NCBI GenBank assembly: GCA_036320915.1
Contig: JAXBDG010000010.1
Location: forward strand, 1,798,001-1,862,000
From: Linnemannia elongata
Lineage: Eukaryota > Mortierellomycota > Mortierellomycetes > Mortierellales > Mortierellaceae
DNA length: 64,000 nucleotides
Direction: 5' to 3'
A program made the translations under genes and the position numbers. The notes under the pieces were generated by a model. The model was not told the origin of the DNA, did no database searches, and saw only the letters and a list, made by a program, of their open reading frames with translations. This document shows, one piece after another, positions 24,250 through 36,809 of this stretch (the first letter of the stretch is position 1; the number at the start of each line of letters is the position of its first letter).

Positions 24250-25937
24250 GTACTGTTGGAGCAAGCGTCTCAAGTCTTCTGGCATCCTTAAGTGCCTCTC
24301 AAACAACTAACGTTTGCACAAAAAAAATACCATTCAAATGGCTTGTGAGGATGGTTGTCAATGAAACGGCTTCACTAGTGCCTGAAAAAAAAAGAGGATC
24401 AGTCGAAAGTGGAGAGAACTTCGGTTACGGCCGAGGCATCAAGGGTACGTTTTTACTTCTCCCTTGATCAAACATGATCATCAGCATTCCCATCCTACTT
24501 TCTCTCTTTTCCTCATCCAAGCAATCCCTACTTCATTCTCGTCCACATCTTCTTTAAACTTTCTCAACCGCCTCGTTTTATGATACTCGCCGTAAACCCA
24601 GTTAAATTTTTGCTGATCTTCTCTTCATTCTCAATTTCACGTTTTCTTCGAAGGATCTCCCCTTTGACAAGAAACAAACACCGAACTTCCACGAACGCCA
24701 AGAAAAAAAAAACTCCCCCAATAACAACAGCAAACGCCATGTGGAACAAAAAGAAGATCATGGATTCGGGGGGTTCGTTCGTTCAAGAGCGGTCAACCTT
24801 TATCACGAACGCCAGACACGAAGCATGCTGGTGTCAAGCAGAAGATCGCTCTGTGTTTGAGATATGAAATACATGTCAATGTCAGAAAGATTCCCTTTCG
24901 TCGATGATGGGCAATAGAAGGGTGAGGATTCAGAGAGTGGATGAAAGAAAGCTGGCTTTCAAAAAACAAATGAACAGGTTTAGCGAAACAGTTAGAGCAG
25001 GAAGAAGAGACGAGGGTAGGAAAGAGGTAGGGGGTAGCCATGTTGGTGACCCAAAGAGCTGCTCTAGAGGTGCATAAAGTGCTCGCGTCAAAGAGCAACA
25101 AAACAAAACAATTACCGGAAATTGGAGACAAGCTCTTTTCTCTTGCATAAACAATTAGTGGGATGGCTCGCCCATTCGCCTCTGTAAACCTTCGGGTTCG
25201 TTTCTGGCTCAAGACAATATAGATAATCTCTTATACACAGTAGTGTACTGTACGTTGATTGACGATCCTTTTGACAGCTCCTATGTCATTTATATATGTT
25301 CCTAATCAATCATCCTTTCATTCAGTGAATTGGATTCAACACGTTGTTTTCATTCGAAGCAGGTGCCAAAAAAAGTGGGTGAGGTTTTGTATCTTTGAGG
25401 TAGTAAGCGAGTGATGTATTTAGTTTTGTGTTTCTAGGCGACACCTAGAACGGGCAACAAAATGGTGAGTTAGTCCAACCGGTTTCTTCGTCACAGGTAC
25501 AATACGTATGACAGCCTCTCACCTCCCGTTGCTTGGGCACTGAGGTTTTTGTTTGTTGTAGATTCAGAAACAACACAAAAACAGTGAGCACACCAAAAAG
25601 AAAGAGGGGTGAGAGTTGCAAAAAAACAAAAACCATGACAGCGAGAAACAGAGAGAGTACCGTGGCAAGAGTACATTTCACAGAGAAAATTGAAGGAAAA
25701 AAAAAAAAGGGGGGAGAGAAGAGTGGGCCAAGAACAGACGGGCAGGCAAATCTGGTATGTTACTCGCTGAAGATGAGGGCATGCTGCTCTACTCCACTTT
25801 TCACTCCACTTTCACTCACCCTCACTCTCTCTCTCCACTTTTCTGTACGTTTGTGTACAGTACTGCAATAAATACCTTGCCTAACTTACCTTCCTTTCCG
25901 CCCCTTGCTGCATCAACTCCTCTCCTTGTGGTTTCTA

Positions 25938-25938
<1 letters not shown>

Positions 25939-25969
<31 letters not shown>
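25939..25969. repeat. Poly(A) homopolymer, 31 nt
   Basis: Uninterrupted A31 in the gene-poor region, followed by GTAGCCATAC. Shorter A runs follow near 26060-26083. Confidence 0.9.
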
Positions 25970-25972
<3 letters not shown>

Positions 25973-26456
25973 GCCATACATCATCACACATACTACAGCA
26001 ACAAAAGAGACTGCCATGCATCATGTTACCAGCAAGTTGGTATGCAAATAAAGGAGAACGAAAAAAAAAATAAAAAAAAAAAATAGAGGATCTGAGTCAC
26101 AACGATTTGCCATGATCCGTCCGCTTTTGTTTTAGTGACCTTTGTTTTGCTGGGAACAATGCAATGACGACAGGAGTACTTGGTAACTAATCTTAGAGAA
26201 TTGGTAAGAGAGGGAGAGAGAAGACTAGGGATGGTAGTACCAGCATCATCCTACCTCATTTAGGACGTAAAATGCTCTTCTGAGGAATGTTGTGCCTGCA
26301 GGATGGGAGGATGGGAGGTACAGGTACAGAGGGTACCAGTTTGGGTAGAGAGGGTACTGAAGGAGATCGATCGGAATCCACAATAGGGTCACCGATGGCA
26401 GAGAAAAATCGTTGGTAAGAATAGTAAGGGGAAAGAATCAAAAGCGACAGGTTTAC

Positions 26457-26471
26457 AAGTTAAGTTAACTT
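26457..26471. repeat. 15-nt dispersed repeat, copy 2
   Basis: Identical to 22259-22273, same strand, 4.2 kb away. Confidence 0.7.
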
Positions 26472-28837
26472 CCGAGATGGATAGTAAGTACAGGGAGCCA
26501 GGAACAGGACGGCATCCTGATCCCCAGCTTATGACCGGAGCCGCACTCCCTCTCCCCATCGCATCCCATCCCGTTCTTCCCTGCCTTCCATCCTTTCTTC
26601 TCCCTTTCCGATTCTCTTCTTGAAAAAGGCTTTCCACCTGACAATGGGAAAAAAAAGGGACGAGCGAGAGTTGTACCGTCCATCCGTCCGTCTTCCCACA
26701 TGCTCCTTTCCTTCTCTCCCTTCTCCCCTCTCCACTGTGTTCTGTCATCGTCCTTTCCCTTTTTTTCTGACTCCGGCCCAACGGCAGAAAAACACCCCCT
26801 GCTTATTTTTTTCTTTGTGCACCTCCATGTGTGTGTATGTGCGTTTGTGTTGGGGTGTTTCTAACAAACAAAAAAACACGCACAAAAAAAAGTGAGCATG
26901 CAAGGTACGCGTTTTTCTTTTTCCCCCGCCCCCTTTACCTTTCTCGTTGGTCCATCCCTCATCCTCTTCCATCTTCCCTTCTTGTTTATGTCTGTACCAC
27001 GATGCAGAAACAAAAGAGACACAAATAAGGACAAGAGCAAACAAACAGCGAGATGGCCAGGAAGAGGACAGAGGGTCGTACAAAGTAGCTGGTTTGAGAA
27101 AGAAAACAAATAAAATGCAGTGGGATCATTCGTGAACACAAACCTCCACCTCTTGTAGACACAAACATATACACAAAAAATACCGCGATGGTCTTTCTCC
27201 CATGTGGTCAAAACCCTGAAGAGACTTGTTTTCAGCGGGAAAGAATCTCGGCCCTCTTTGGAAGGAAGGAAGGAAGGAGGGAAGGGAGAGGAAGGAATGG
27301 GCACTGTCCCATTGAAGAATACCCTTTCTTCCAGCGGTTGGCTGGTTTGATCCATGACGTGTTGTCGAGTGGGAGGGAGGGGAGGAGGAAGAGGTATGAG
27401 CCGAGATGGGAAGGAAGGAGTGAATACATTTTTTTTAGTTTGGGTGGTGGGAAGAGAATAAGGTCAGTCAGGGCGGTGAGAGGAAGAGAAGCAACAGAGA
27501 GAAGGGGAGGGAGAGAGGGAGGAGATGGAAAAAATCGCGATAAAACCCATCTCGTTGACAAGAGCAGAGAGAAAGAGAAAGTAAGAGAAAGAGAAAAGAA
27601 AAAACGTGGCCCTCGTGGCTCAAGCGGGCATCTGCACCTGCCTTCAATAACGGGCAGAGAGACGGACAAACAACAACCACAGACGTACGCACACACATTG
27701 CACATACGCTATGGTACAACCAGTTGCAGAATGGACACAGACACAAGTCTGACCACTGATCACTCTCATTTCAGGTACCATCAGGCAATCCCTCGTTCAC
27801 CTTTCCATTATCATCATCGCCGTTGTTCGTCGTCACAATCGTTGATCTTTTAACTCAATCAGTGTCAGTTGGCAAGATCAGTGCCATGTTTCTAATTGAG
27901 AGGGGTTAAGCAAATTGGATTGAATACCAAATATCAATTTAATTTGGATAGTTTTGGTTAAAGGCGAGATGCTCATTCCCACCCTGCGTGTGTACATGTC
28001 CCTTCTGCCATGTTTTTTTGTCCCCGGTGAACATAAAAGAGCGCATCGACACACATACATACATCATGAGAAGTGTCTCTTTTTTCTGAGTGAAAAAAGA
28101 AAATGGGCTCGTCAAAAACGCAATGTAGTTGCGTATGAGCTGTTAGTTGGCAGCTATCCCAATGGCAAAGAGACAGAAGGAAGCGAGAAGAAAGAGGTTC
28201 GACCTATGAAGTTGTTGTTCGCAGCCAAGAAAGGAGGTGAAAGTAAGGTAGGCTGAGACTTGTCAGAATAAATCAAAGAACCCTGCGTCGTGCGTGGTAT
28301 AAGTCGTTGTCCGTCGTTTGTTATTGCTTTTCTCCTTTTTCTCTTTGTGTCATTGCTGTCGTGCGTATGTGTGTCTCTCTCTTCATTATCTAATCCACAC
28401 AGACAGTTCAACCTCCTCTTACTCTCTCTTTCTTCTCTTTTTCCTCTCCTCTTCTCTTCTTTTTCCTTCTCTTTTCTCTTCTTTCTTTTCCTTCAGCTAA
28501 CCCCCTCCTCCTCTCTGCTCCCACTTCGCACACTCTTATACTTACACTTACTCTTACCCATATTTCCCTCTCTATCTTCTCTCCCTCTCATACCGCTCTC
28601 CTCTCTTACACTCACTCCACATTCTAACACTCCCTCCCTCTCTTTCTCATCAACCTTTGCACCATCATACACCCATCCTCTCTTCATTTGACAACCTTGA
28701 TCATCTCTTATTCCTTCAATTTGTTTACATGATCTCGATCTTTTTCGGTTGATCTACTCTTATTTATTCCTTACACCCCTTTCTCTTCCCTTCCCTCCTG
28801 TCCCGTGCGCACCACTACAACACAATATATTTTTTCC

Positions 28838-28861
28838 TTTTTTTTTTTTTTTTTTTTTTTT
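28838..28861. repeat. Poly(T) homopolymer, 24 nt
   Basis: T24 within the pyrimidine-rich leader region, about 350 nt before the zinc-finger start codon. Confidence 0.9.
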
Positions 28862-29211
28862 CCAACCGTTACATTTTTTGTTTATTTTTTTCTCTTCCTA
28901 TATTCCATACCAACAGCACACACCTCCTCCCTTCCTCTGTTCCGTCGCACTCTCACAAGACACACCCTGCAAGGACATTCTTCTCTTGCACCACATTTCT
29001 CTCCTTTTCCCTATCAGACGGTTGACCCACTCATCTATCGTCACCCCTCACTGAAAAAAAGAAAGATATTTTTTCCCTCTCTTCTTTCTCAACGCTTTCT
29101 TTTCTTTACTGTTCAATCGATCGATTGTTCATCCCTACCCGCCTCTTTCTGTCTTTTTCCCTACTTGATAACCACATCCATACATCCACCGCCCCGATCA
29201 AATATTCGACA

Positions 29212-31789
29212 ATGGATATCCACAGCATGCTCAATTCCGGCTCTGATGCCAAAAAGTTAAAACAGGAACAAATGGACAAGGAAAATGATACCCGTGAGAC
29301 TCGGTCAAGCACTGGCCGTGGTAGCGAGGACATTGACTTGGACCTGGATATCGATCTCGACGACAACGCCGATGATGACGAGGACGGTGGCAAGGAGAGC
29401 GGCAGCTCCTCCGAGGCCGAGGGTACCGTTTCTGAGCGTCCCTATGAGTGTGTATGGGAGGATTGCACAAAGTCGTTCTCTCGTCGATCTGATCTGGCAA
29501 GACATCGCCGAATCCATACCGGAGAAAGGTAATTAGAAGTTACTCTTGCAATTTGCAATAGTGGTGAAAAATTCAGAACATCTCGATGAAGATCTAGAAG
29601 ATCTACATGTTCTTTTGTTTAGTCATCCTTTGTGGATGTGTGTTCGTGGGTGTGTATTTGTCCCTGACTTCACTTGCTGAAAAAAGAAAATGAAAACCAG
29701 CTAAGAGTGCCTGGAGCAAACAGAGAACAGATATGGCTGACCAAACATAAAAAAATAGGGGGGTGTCACAGTCAGGAGCATACAAACAAAGGGATACCCG
29801 ACCCCATGGATATAAACAAATACCGTCGTACCGTTATGAACACCAAAACCAACTCATCCGATGTTGTTCTCCCTTTTTTAGACCATACCAGTGCGACTGG
29901 GCAGGATGTGGCAAGCAGTTCATTCAGCGTTCGGCATTGACGGTCCACTACCGCACCCACACTGGCGAGAGACCCCACGTCTGCGAGTACGAGTCCTGCC
30001 AAAAGTCCTTCAGCGATGTAAGTGTTTAGCACCAGCTGGACTGGATCAGATCGATCGATGGGATCACATATAAGTGCACCCCTCTATTTCAATGATCTTG
30101 TGAACATGCTTTACTCTATGGTTGCCCCATCCCTTTGTTGAACCCAACATGGTTCAAACCCCGTTGTATGCCATTGTCACACCTACGACTCGTGTGTACT
30201 CACATATCAATACCTTAAACACACACATCTTCCTTGAATAGTCGTCGTCATTGGCTCGCCACAGAAGAACCCATACTGGAAAGCGACCTTATGTATGTGA
30301 GCATCCCCACTGCGGCAAGACGTTCACTCGCCGCACCACCCTCACCCGCCACCAGAGAGGACACGAACCAGACATCAGGACATTTATCTGGTAAGGATAA
30401 AGCCATCATTGTGAACAACAGCTTGTCGACAACATCCAAGCCAGATCTCAGCAACCACAATACATTTCTTTTATGTTTACTCATACTTATATATATTATT
30501 ATTACTTCGTCAATGCTAATAGTGACAACAGAGAGCAACTTGCGGCAGCCGGGATCCTGGATTCGCTCAGCTACAACGTCAAGTCGCCCATGTCTGGTCG
30601 CCCCCACCTTCAGCGATCGCAATCTCACAGCCTCATGCACTCGGGACCGCCCTCGCCCAGCCCCCACGGCCACCCTTATAGCCCAGGCTTCATGCAGGGA
30701 TCAGGGCACGAGAGGTTTGGTACTTCCCCCCATGGCTCGAAGACCATTGGCCCCATGTCGTCCAAGTACTTTGGCACCAGCTCACCCAGCTCCTTCCAGC
30801 GCCCCTCTCCCCCTAACTTTGGATCTTCTCCCTCTTACTCTGGTGAGAGCAGCAGCCTCCCCCGCCATCTTCAGCACGGCCATGGACCCAGCTACCCCAG
30901 CGAGAGCCGTCAGCATGGATACCCTCAAGGAAACCACCCATCTCTGCACCGCCAGCACTCTGATCAGAACCTTCACCATCACCACGAGTTGTCTTCGTCG
31001 CTGCCTTCTCATTTCCACATGCACCCCTCGCAGCAGCGGTCGCCGGCTCCTCGCTGGGAACCTCAGGGACCCACTGGTCGTTATGGCCATAGCAGCCACG
31101 CGAGCAGCGTGAGTCCTAAGACTGAGCCTATGGACGCGACCATGTCGTCGTCGATGCCCTCGTCGTTCCCCTCCCTTGGATCTAGCCACCCCTCTCCTCG
31201 GGGTGCCCAACCAGCCCTGTCCTACACTCATCACAGTGCCAGCAGCAGCAGCAACAGCACCCCTCCCCCTCCTCCTCACTCGCCCATGCAGCACCCTCAC
31301 CACCACCATCGCCATCAACATTCGCAGGACTTTGGTCGCTCGCCCTTGTCGACTTCCTCCCCTAGCCATCACAATGGATACGAGCAGCATGGTAGCAGCG
31401 GTCACGGACCCTCTTCGCATTCTGGACATGGCGGACACAGCGGACACAGCGGGCACCACCACTCGATGTCGTCCCCTCACCACTCTCACTCGCAGTCCTT
31501 CCCCAACTTCTCACCCATGCACCAGCATGCGTCCTCCCCATCGGCGCATGCTCACTCGCCTCACTCGGGTCACCACCACCACTACTCGTCTTCGCCCTCG
31601 TCATCATATTTTCCCTCGCACCCTGCTGCTTCGCCCTCGCAAGGCTCATCACGCTCTTCCTATTACAACCAGCACTCTTCGCCCTCGCATCGTCAGTCGT
31701 CTCCTCCTCCACATGGCTCCCCTTCGACGACGACCATCGAGGACCGTCGTTTCCACTCTGCGCCCATCCCCGTCCGCCATCGCGCCTAA
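29212..31789 (+). CDS. C2H2 zinc-finger transcription factor (four fingers, 622 aa)
   Basis: Exons 29212-29528, 29882-30017, 30242-30390 and 30523-31789; introns 353, 224 and 132 nt; 622 residues. After an acidic N-terminus (about residues 40-75, Asp/Glu-rich) come four tandem C2H2 fingers at about 78-102, 108-132, 138-162 and 168-192, joined by TGERP/TGKRP-type linkers. The third finger is split by an intron after KSFSD and the first intron falls exactly in the linker after finger 1. The C-terminal 420 residues are Ser/His/Pro-rich with repeated GHSGH and HHHH runs. Tandem fingers with these linkers bind DNA; the fingers look like the fungal Azf1 or metazoan ZNF143/76-like type, without a clear orthologue. 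Role: nuclear regulator (family knowledge). Preceded by a C+T-rich leader and the 7.6-kb gene-poor region. Confidence 0.9.
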
Positions 31790-33054
31790 ACTTGTTCCTT
31801 CCTTGACATTAGGTGTTCACCCCATTCCTATCCCCTTGCTATGTCCTGTTTTTCGTTTTTAGCTTTTAATAGTCGTTGTCTCTCCTTTTCATTTGCTTTT
31901 TTGTCACTTTTTTTCTACATACTACCTCTCTACTAGTTTAATATCCTTCCATTCGCTTTCATTTTTACCTATCTATCTTCTCTACACCATGTACATCAAA
32001 CCCCACCACTATCATTTCCCTTTTTGCTATCAAAAAAGCGCCTCAGCCTGGCGCTGACCCAACCCTTTTCACCTTACATAGAAAGCTCGTATTCATTCTA
32101 CAATACAACAATCCAATTGTCCAACTACTCTTCTTCGCATCTTCGTCACGGTTATGAATTGGGTTTGTGAGTTCGTTGGCGTGTTTGCAGAGTTTTGAAT
32201 GTCCATGCGTGCGTTTAGGCAGTGTATAGGAAAAAGACCAGTAGAGTCACAGCATCTATTTTTTATTTCCCTGCGTAGTTTTGCTCAGTTGCTGTGACCA
32301 CTGACAGACCGACGAAAAAGGGGTTGGGGGATAGAGCGAAATGATGGTCAGGGTCGAGACCATTTGCTCTTCACGAAAAATTGTCCAAGGGGGGAGGGGA
32401 GCATTCTCCTGATCGAGGCACGTTTTATTTTTTTCAGAGTCGAAAAACTCTCCTTCCTTGCATCTTGGGGTCGAAGTAGGTGTGAGTGTTGGACCTCTCT
32501 TCGTTATTTTTACTTTTTTCTCTCTCGGTATCGTCCGTCCTTGTAATTTTCGTCGTTGTCGTTGAGGGAGATATGCGAACGGAACGAACGAATTTTAACG
32601 AACATTTCGAATGGAGAGTTAAATTCAAAACAGGAAAAAGATGGCATATGGTATCAAAAATAAGCATGGCGGATGGATGAACTTACTAAGTTTTGTGATG
32701 GCGAATCTGGGCCTTCGAATAATGGGCAAAGACATATGCTTTGACGGAGTATTCGGTGTGGGAGAGCAAGCAAGAAGAAGCGGAGATAAATTGTATGGCC
32801 TGGGTTGCTCTTTTTATTGTTCTCTCTTCTTTTTCCTTATGGTTTTCGCTTTTTCATCCCTTTCCCTCCTTTCTTTCCTTTACTTCCTTTCATACTTTTC
32901 CTTCCTTTCTTCATCTTCATCTTCATCTTTATCCCTATCGATTCCTTCTCTTCCCCGTCTCTCCTCCTTACCCCCTGTCCAATTCTTCCCCTTCTTTCTG
33001 ACGATTGAACCCTCTACTTTTACTCTTGAAGGCTATAATATCCAACGTACAGCG
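31790..33054. other. Intergenic region between C2H2 factor and kelch gene
   Basis: 3' flank of the zinc-finger gene and promoter/leader of the kelch gene. About 32810-33000 is C+T-rich on the plus strand, the leader pattern seen elsewhere. An open frame extends upstream from the kelch start to 32641, but its content is leader-like, so the start at 33055 is preferred. No other gene seen. Confidence 0.5.
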
Positions 33055-35537
33055 ATGGCTCTCCAAATCCACCTTTTACCTAATGACGATCAACCATACC
33101 AAACACCACCACCACCAACGCTAACAAACTCAAAATCCCATCATTGTCGCCCCTCCTCCCTCGCCTCCACCCGCTCGAAACCATTCCTCTCCCTCTTCCT
33201 TCTAATTCTCACTCATATTATACTGTCAGTCCTCCTCTTCTGCACAACACCAACAACCGCTCAAGCACCGACCCCACGCCGTCGAACAGCCTACGCACAA
33301 ACCCCCAACAACACACGTCTCTACATTCAAGGAGGCCTCCCCATAGGAACAGGATACACCCCCGAATTCAACGAACTCGACCTCACAAAACCCTGGCCGA
33401 CCTCTGCTCCTGCATGGTCACTCCTCCCACCAGGGTTACCCAACTACCGCCATGCCATGGTCTATGTTAAACCTGAGCACTCTGCAGGACTTGGTGGCGC
33501 CAGTGCTGGGAGTCAGGGGTATTTATTGTCGATTGGCGGGAACACTGTGCCTGGAATCAACTTCTGGGCATACTACAACATCCAAACCCAGCAGTGGACG
33601 CCAATCACAACCCCAACTGCGCCCTACCCCGGTCTAGAGGGCCCAACAGCCGTGTCAGATCCGAATACGGGGCTGGTCTATGTGATAGGAGGGTTCTGGA
33701 ACCTGGACGGGACGCTAGCGACGACGCTCAAGATCACTAATTTCATGACGGTGATCGATCCGACACAGAGTATCGGGACGAGGATTGTGAGCCAGACGCC
33801 GGCAACGGGGTTGAATAACTTGACGGGTGCGGTGGCAGTTTGGTCGACGATGAGGAGGTCGGTGTTGGTGTTTGGCGGTTCGAGGGCGGTGGCACTTGCA
33901 GATATTGCTGGGTTGCAGATGACAAGTATTGATGAGTATGATCCTGTTAGAGGAACCTGGGGGACCATGGTATGTCATTTTTTTGTTTTTGTTTTTGTTT
34001 TTGGTTGCTATGCATCTACAGGCTCCCCTTTTTGCCCCAGCTTTATTTTGCGCTAATGGATTTATTTCGAACGTTTGATCGTTCGATAGCTGACGAGTGG
34101 ACCTTCTCTCCCGGGAGGTCGGGCAGATGCCTGCGCCGTTGCCTGTAAGTGAATTTCCGCGTGATTTGATCAGCACTTAATCGGCAGCCATTTCTCATCA
34201 CATTGGTTTAATCATTCACACCGCTACCAAGCCTCGACACTAACTTCCCATTAATCCAACCAAAATAGCTGAGGATGGATCCAAGATCGTTGTATTCGGA
34301 GGGGAGCTCAATGTCGCATCATTTTTAAGCTCAATCTACGTTCTCGATGTCGCAACACAGATATGGAAACGAGGACCCGATGTTCCTACCCCACGGTCTC
34401 AAGCTGCATGCGCCTACCATGACGGGCAGTTTATTGTCTTTGGAGGCACGGCCAGCCAGAACATGTCGGTGGATATGCATACCACCCAGCCGCTGGTCTT
34501 TGATGTCCAGACTTTGCTTTGGGTGCTGCAATTTACGCCTAAGGAAGTATCTTCTCCGAACGGCGGAGGGAATGCGACAGGAGATGGTGGCGCAAGTGGG
34601 ACCAAGAAGAGTGATGTAGGCCTGATTGTCGGATGTGCATTTGGAGGGTTTGTAGTGTTACTTAGTACTATGGTTGGGGTACTTTTTATTAGAGGACGCA
34701 AAGGGCGTAGCAAGCGGGACGTCGTTTTGGCTGGTGACAACCATACTAGGAGACCGGATGGTACTGCTATAAATCCCAGAGAGGGGGCCGCGTTCATCCA
34801 TTCCAATGGTGGAGCAGGAGCAGGAGGTGCAGGAGGTGGGTTTGTTAAAGAAGATGATGATGAGGACGATTATCCGCCATTTCATCGACCACGGAGTCCA
34901 CCTGGCCCACCTACCAACAACTACCACCCGTACAAGCCCTTTACGCCCACAGAATATTATCCATCTGCCTATGGTTATGTACCAACCGTTGCACCAGCAC
35001 CAGTGCCAGCAGCAGGACCAACTGCCTTCAAAAACACCGAGTATTACCCAGCAGCCTTTGGCAGTGCACCATCGACTGGAGCAGCAGTGGCGACAGCAAA
35101 AGGCGTTCCAATCATGGCAGCTGCCGCCGTCACGAGCAGTTCCGGACCCGTCTCAGCCAGTTCCCGCCCAGCTTCAACTAGCCCCCGACCCGCCTCATTC
35201 ACAACCACAACAGCACATTCAGACCCTTCCTTCTATTACAAACAGGTTCAGGCAGAGACGGACAAACCTTATCCCCAACCACCAGCGCCACCCCAACCAC
35301 AATTGCCACGGCCAGCAACATATATGCCGCCCAGGACACCCTACACCCCAAGCTACTCGCCCTCCTACTCGGATAACACGGATTCGACAATTCCGGGACA
35401 CGTGAGCACGATTATCCATCCTCCTGCCCATCCTACAGTGGATCTTCCTCCTCCTGTCCCGCGTCGTCCTCCTTCTGGTTCTGGGTATTATTCGATGGCT
35501 TCTGTCGAAGACACAGCGGCTCAGGTAGCTTCAATGC

Positions 35538-35574
<37 letters not shown>

Positions 35575-35944
35575 GAAGCGTTCGCCTTCACCGTCGGTAC
35601 CTGGACCACAGTACAGGGGCGATGAGCATGCTCAGTATCAGGAACAAATTTATCAGGCACAACAGCAACAGCAGCATCAATACTATAGCCAACACCAACA
35701 ACCATACCAACAACCGTGCCATCAACCGAGTCCAAACTCAGGGCAGTACAGACACTCAACGGCTACGGCAGAGGAACACGATATACTGTCGCCACAACCT
35801 TCAAATGGCGGGTACAGTGAGTTCCATGGACAAAGGACGGACGATCGACGGCGGTACGCGGCGCCACAAGCGGTCCGGGAGGTGCCCGTGGAGACGTATC
35901 GCGATTACAAGGTTGAGGCGCTTCGACAGGGGTCCTTTCATTGA
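33055..35944 (+). CDS. Kelch-repeat single-pass membrane protein (881 aa)
   Basis: Exons 33055-33969, 34090-34144 and 34269-35944 (introns 120 and 124 nt). A hydrophobic stretch at about residues 44-66 (LSLFLLILTHIILSVLLF, ending TTAQA) is a late signal sequence or first membrane segment. Next come kelch/galactose-oxidase-like blades: RLYIQGGLP, YLLSIGGN, GLVYVIGGFWN, SVLVFGGS, KIVVFGGE, QFIVFGGT, each a beta strand with a GG pair, interleaved with W/Y-rich strands. A membrane helix at about 439-462 (VGLIVGCAFGGFVVLLST) is followed by RGRKGRSKRD, so the ~420-residue tail should be cytosolic. The tail is Pro/Ser-rich, has two similar TEYYPSAYG/TEYYPAAFG units and a polyGln run (CAA repeat near 35537-35574). 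A surface sensor or adhesion role is inferred from this topology; no ligand can be named. Confidence 0.85.
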
Positions 35945-36809
35945 GCAAACATTCTGGGAAGAACATAGACGCGACTGTGCGGGCGCTGGAGGGGTTTGAA
36001 TGAGGAAGGCTCTGAGGAATTAATCCTTGGGTTTCGTCGCGACGCTTTTATGTAGTGAACACGTTTTAGGGTTTGCTTTGGCCACCTCTTGCACGTCCTT
36101 TTGCTGAGTCCCTTTTTTCTTTTATGCATTTTCACATCGGAGAGAGTGAGAGGTACCCGCTCTGACAATCTAATAAAGCGAAGACAACCGAAAAAATAAA
36201 GAACTTTGAACACTACTTCAAAGTCTCGCCTGGCCCTGTCTACCCGAAGCGAAGTCGACGTGACTCCACACGCGTCGAAAATATAAAATCCAGGGCAAAT
36301 ATCGAGAAAGCAGTCACGCACACGGTTTTCAATCGATACCTTCAAGAAATGGTGATTATTACTTGCCACTCTCTCATACCCTCCATACTTACGTCCTCGT
36401 TGGTGCTTTTGGCCCCCTCTTCCACGCTTTCACACCTGCCAGGTTGTCACCGCACCAACTGTTTCTCCTCCGCCGGCATCGATTCCTAAGCGCGCCTGAC
36501 TGGAATCGTCTTGCCTCTCACAGCGACATTCATTCTCCTTCATCTCGACGCGATTCCTCATCTGCCGCAGCCCATTAGCAAGTCAAAAGACTCCAAAGGG
36601 GCTGAACCTCTTACCGCGGTCTTGACTACTGACTGGTAAGGCTCAATTCCATTGCGGGGCTGAAAATGACCAGGAGAGGGGTCAATTGCCTTTTGGGCTG
36701 CTAATTATCACCATTGTGCCTATTGTTAATAGCGACCCAATTGAATAAGAAATGATTGCTAAACATCTGCCCCCCCCCTCCAGATACGAAACTTCACTAG
36801 CTCACTGCG
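35945..36809. other. Intergenic region between kelch and F-box/LRR genes
   Basis: 3' flank of the kelch gene (AATAAA at 36172-36177) and promoter of the F-box gene. A TATA-like ATATAAAAT lies at 36281-36289, about 520 nt before the F-box start, and a C9 run lies near 36770. A 71-codon ORF at 36363 has no supporting features. Confidence 0.5.
36172..36177 (+). terminator. Polyadenylation signal AATAAA
   Basis: AATAAA 228 nt after the kelch stop codon, on the same strand; a second AATAAA follows about 20 nt later. Confidence 0.45.

Larger units (their letters stand above)
21644..29211. other. 7.6-kb gene-poor region upstream of the C2H2 factor
   Basis: No ORF shows family features, and I found no tRNA, rRNA or transposon ORF. 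It contains A/T homopolymers (22573-22592, 24213-24245, 25939-25969, 28838-28861), a 15-nt sequence present twice (22259 and 26457), a C+T-rich stretch near 26540-26760, a purine-rich stretch near 27240-27610, and a strongly C+T-rich leader at about 28320-29170 just before the zinc-finger gene. It may be an extended regulatory region or hold non-coding transcripts; sequence alone cannot decide. Confidence 0.5.

Noticed and set aside
36363..36578. 71-codon ORF before the F-box/LRR gene
   Set aside because: Pro/Ser/His-rich leader-like reading, no features, lies in the promoter region.
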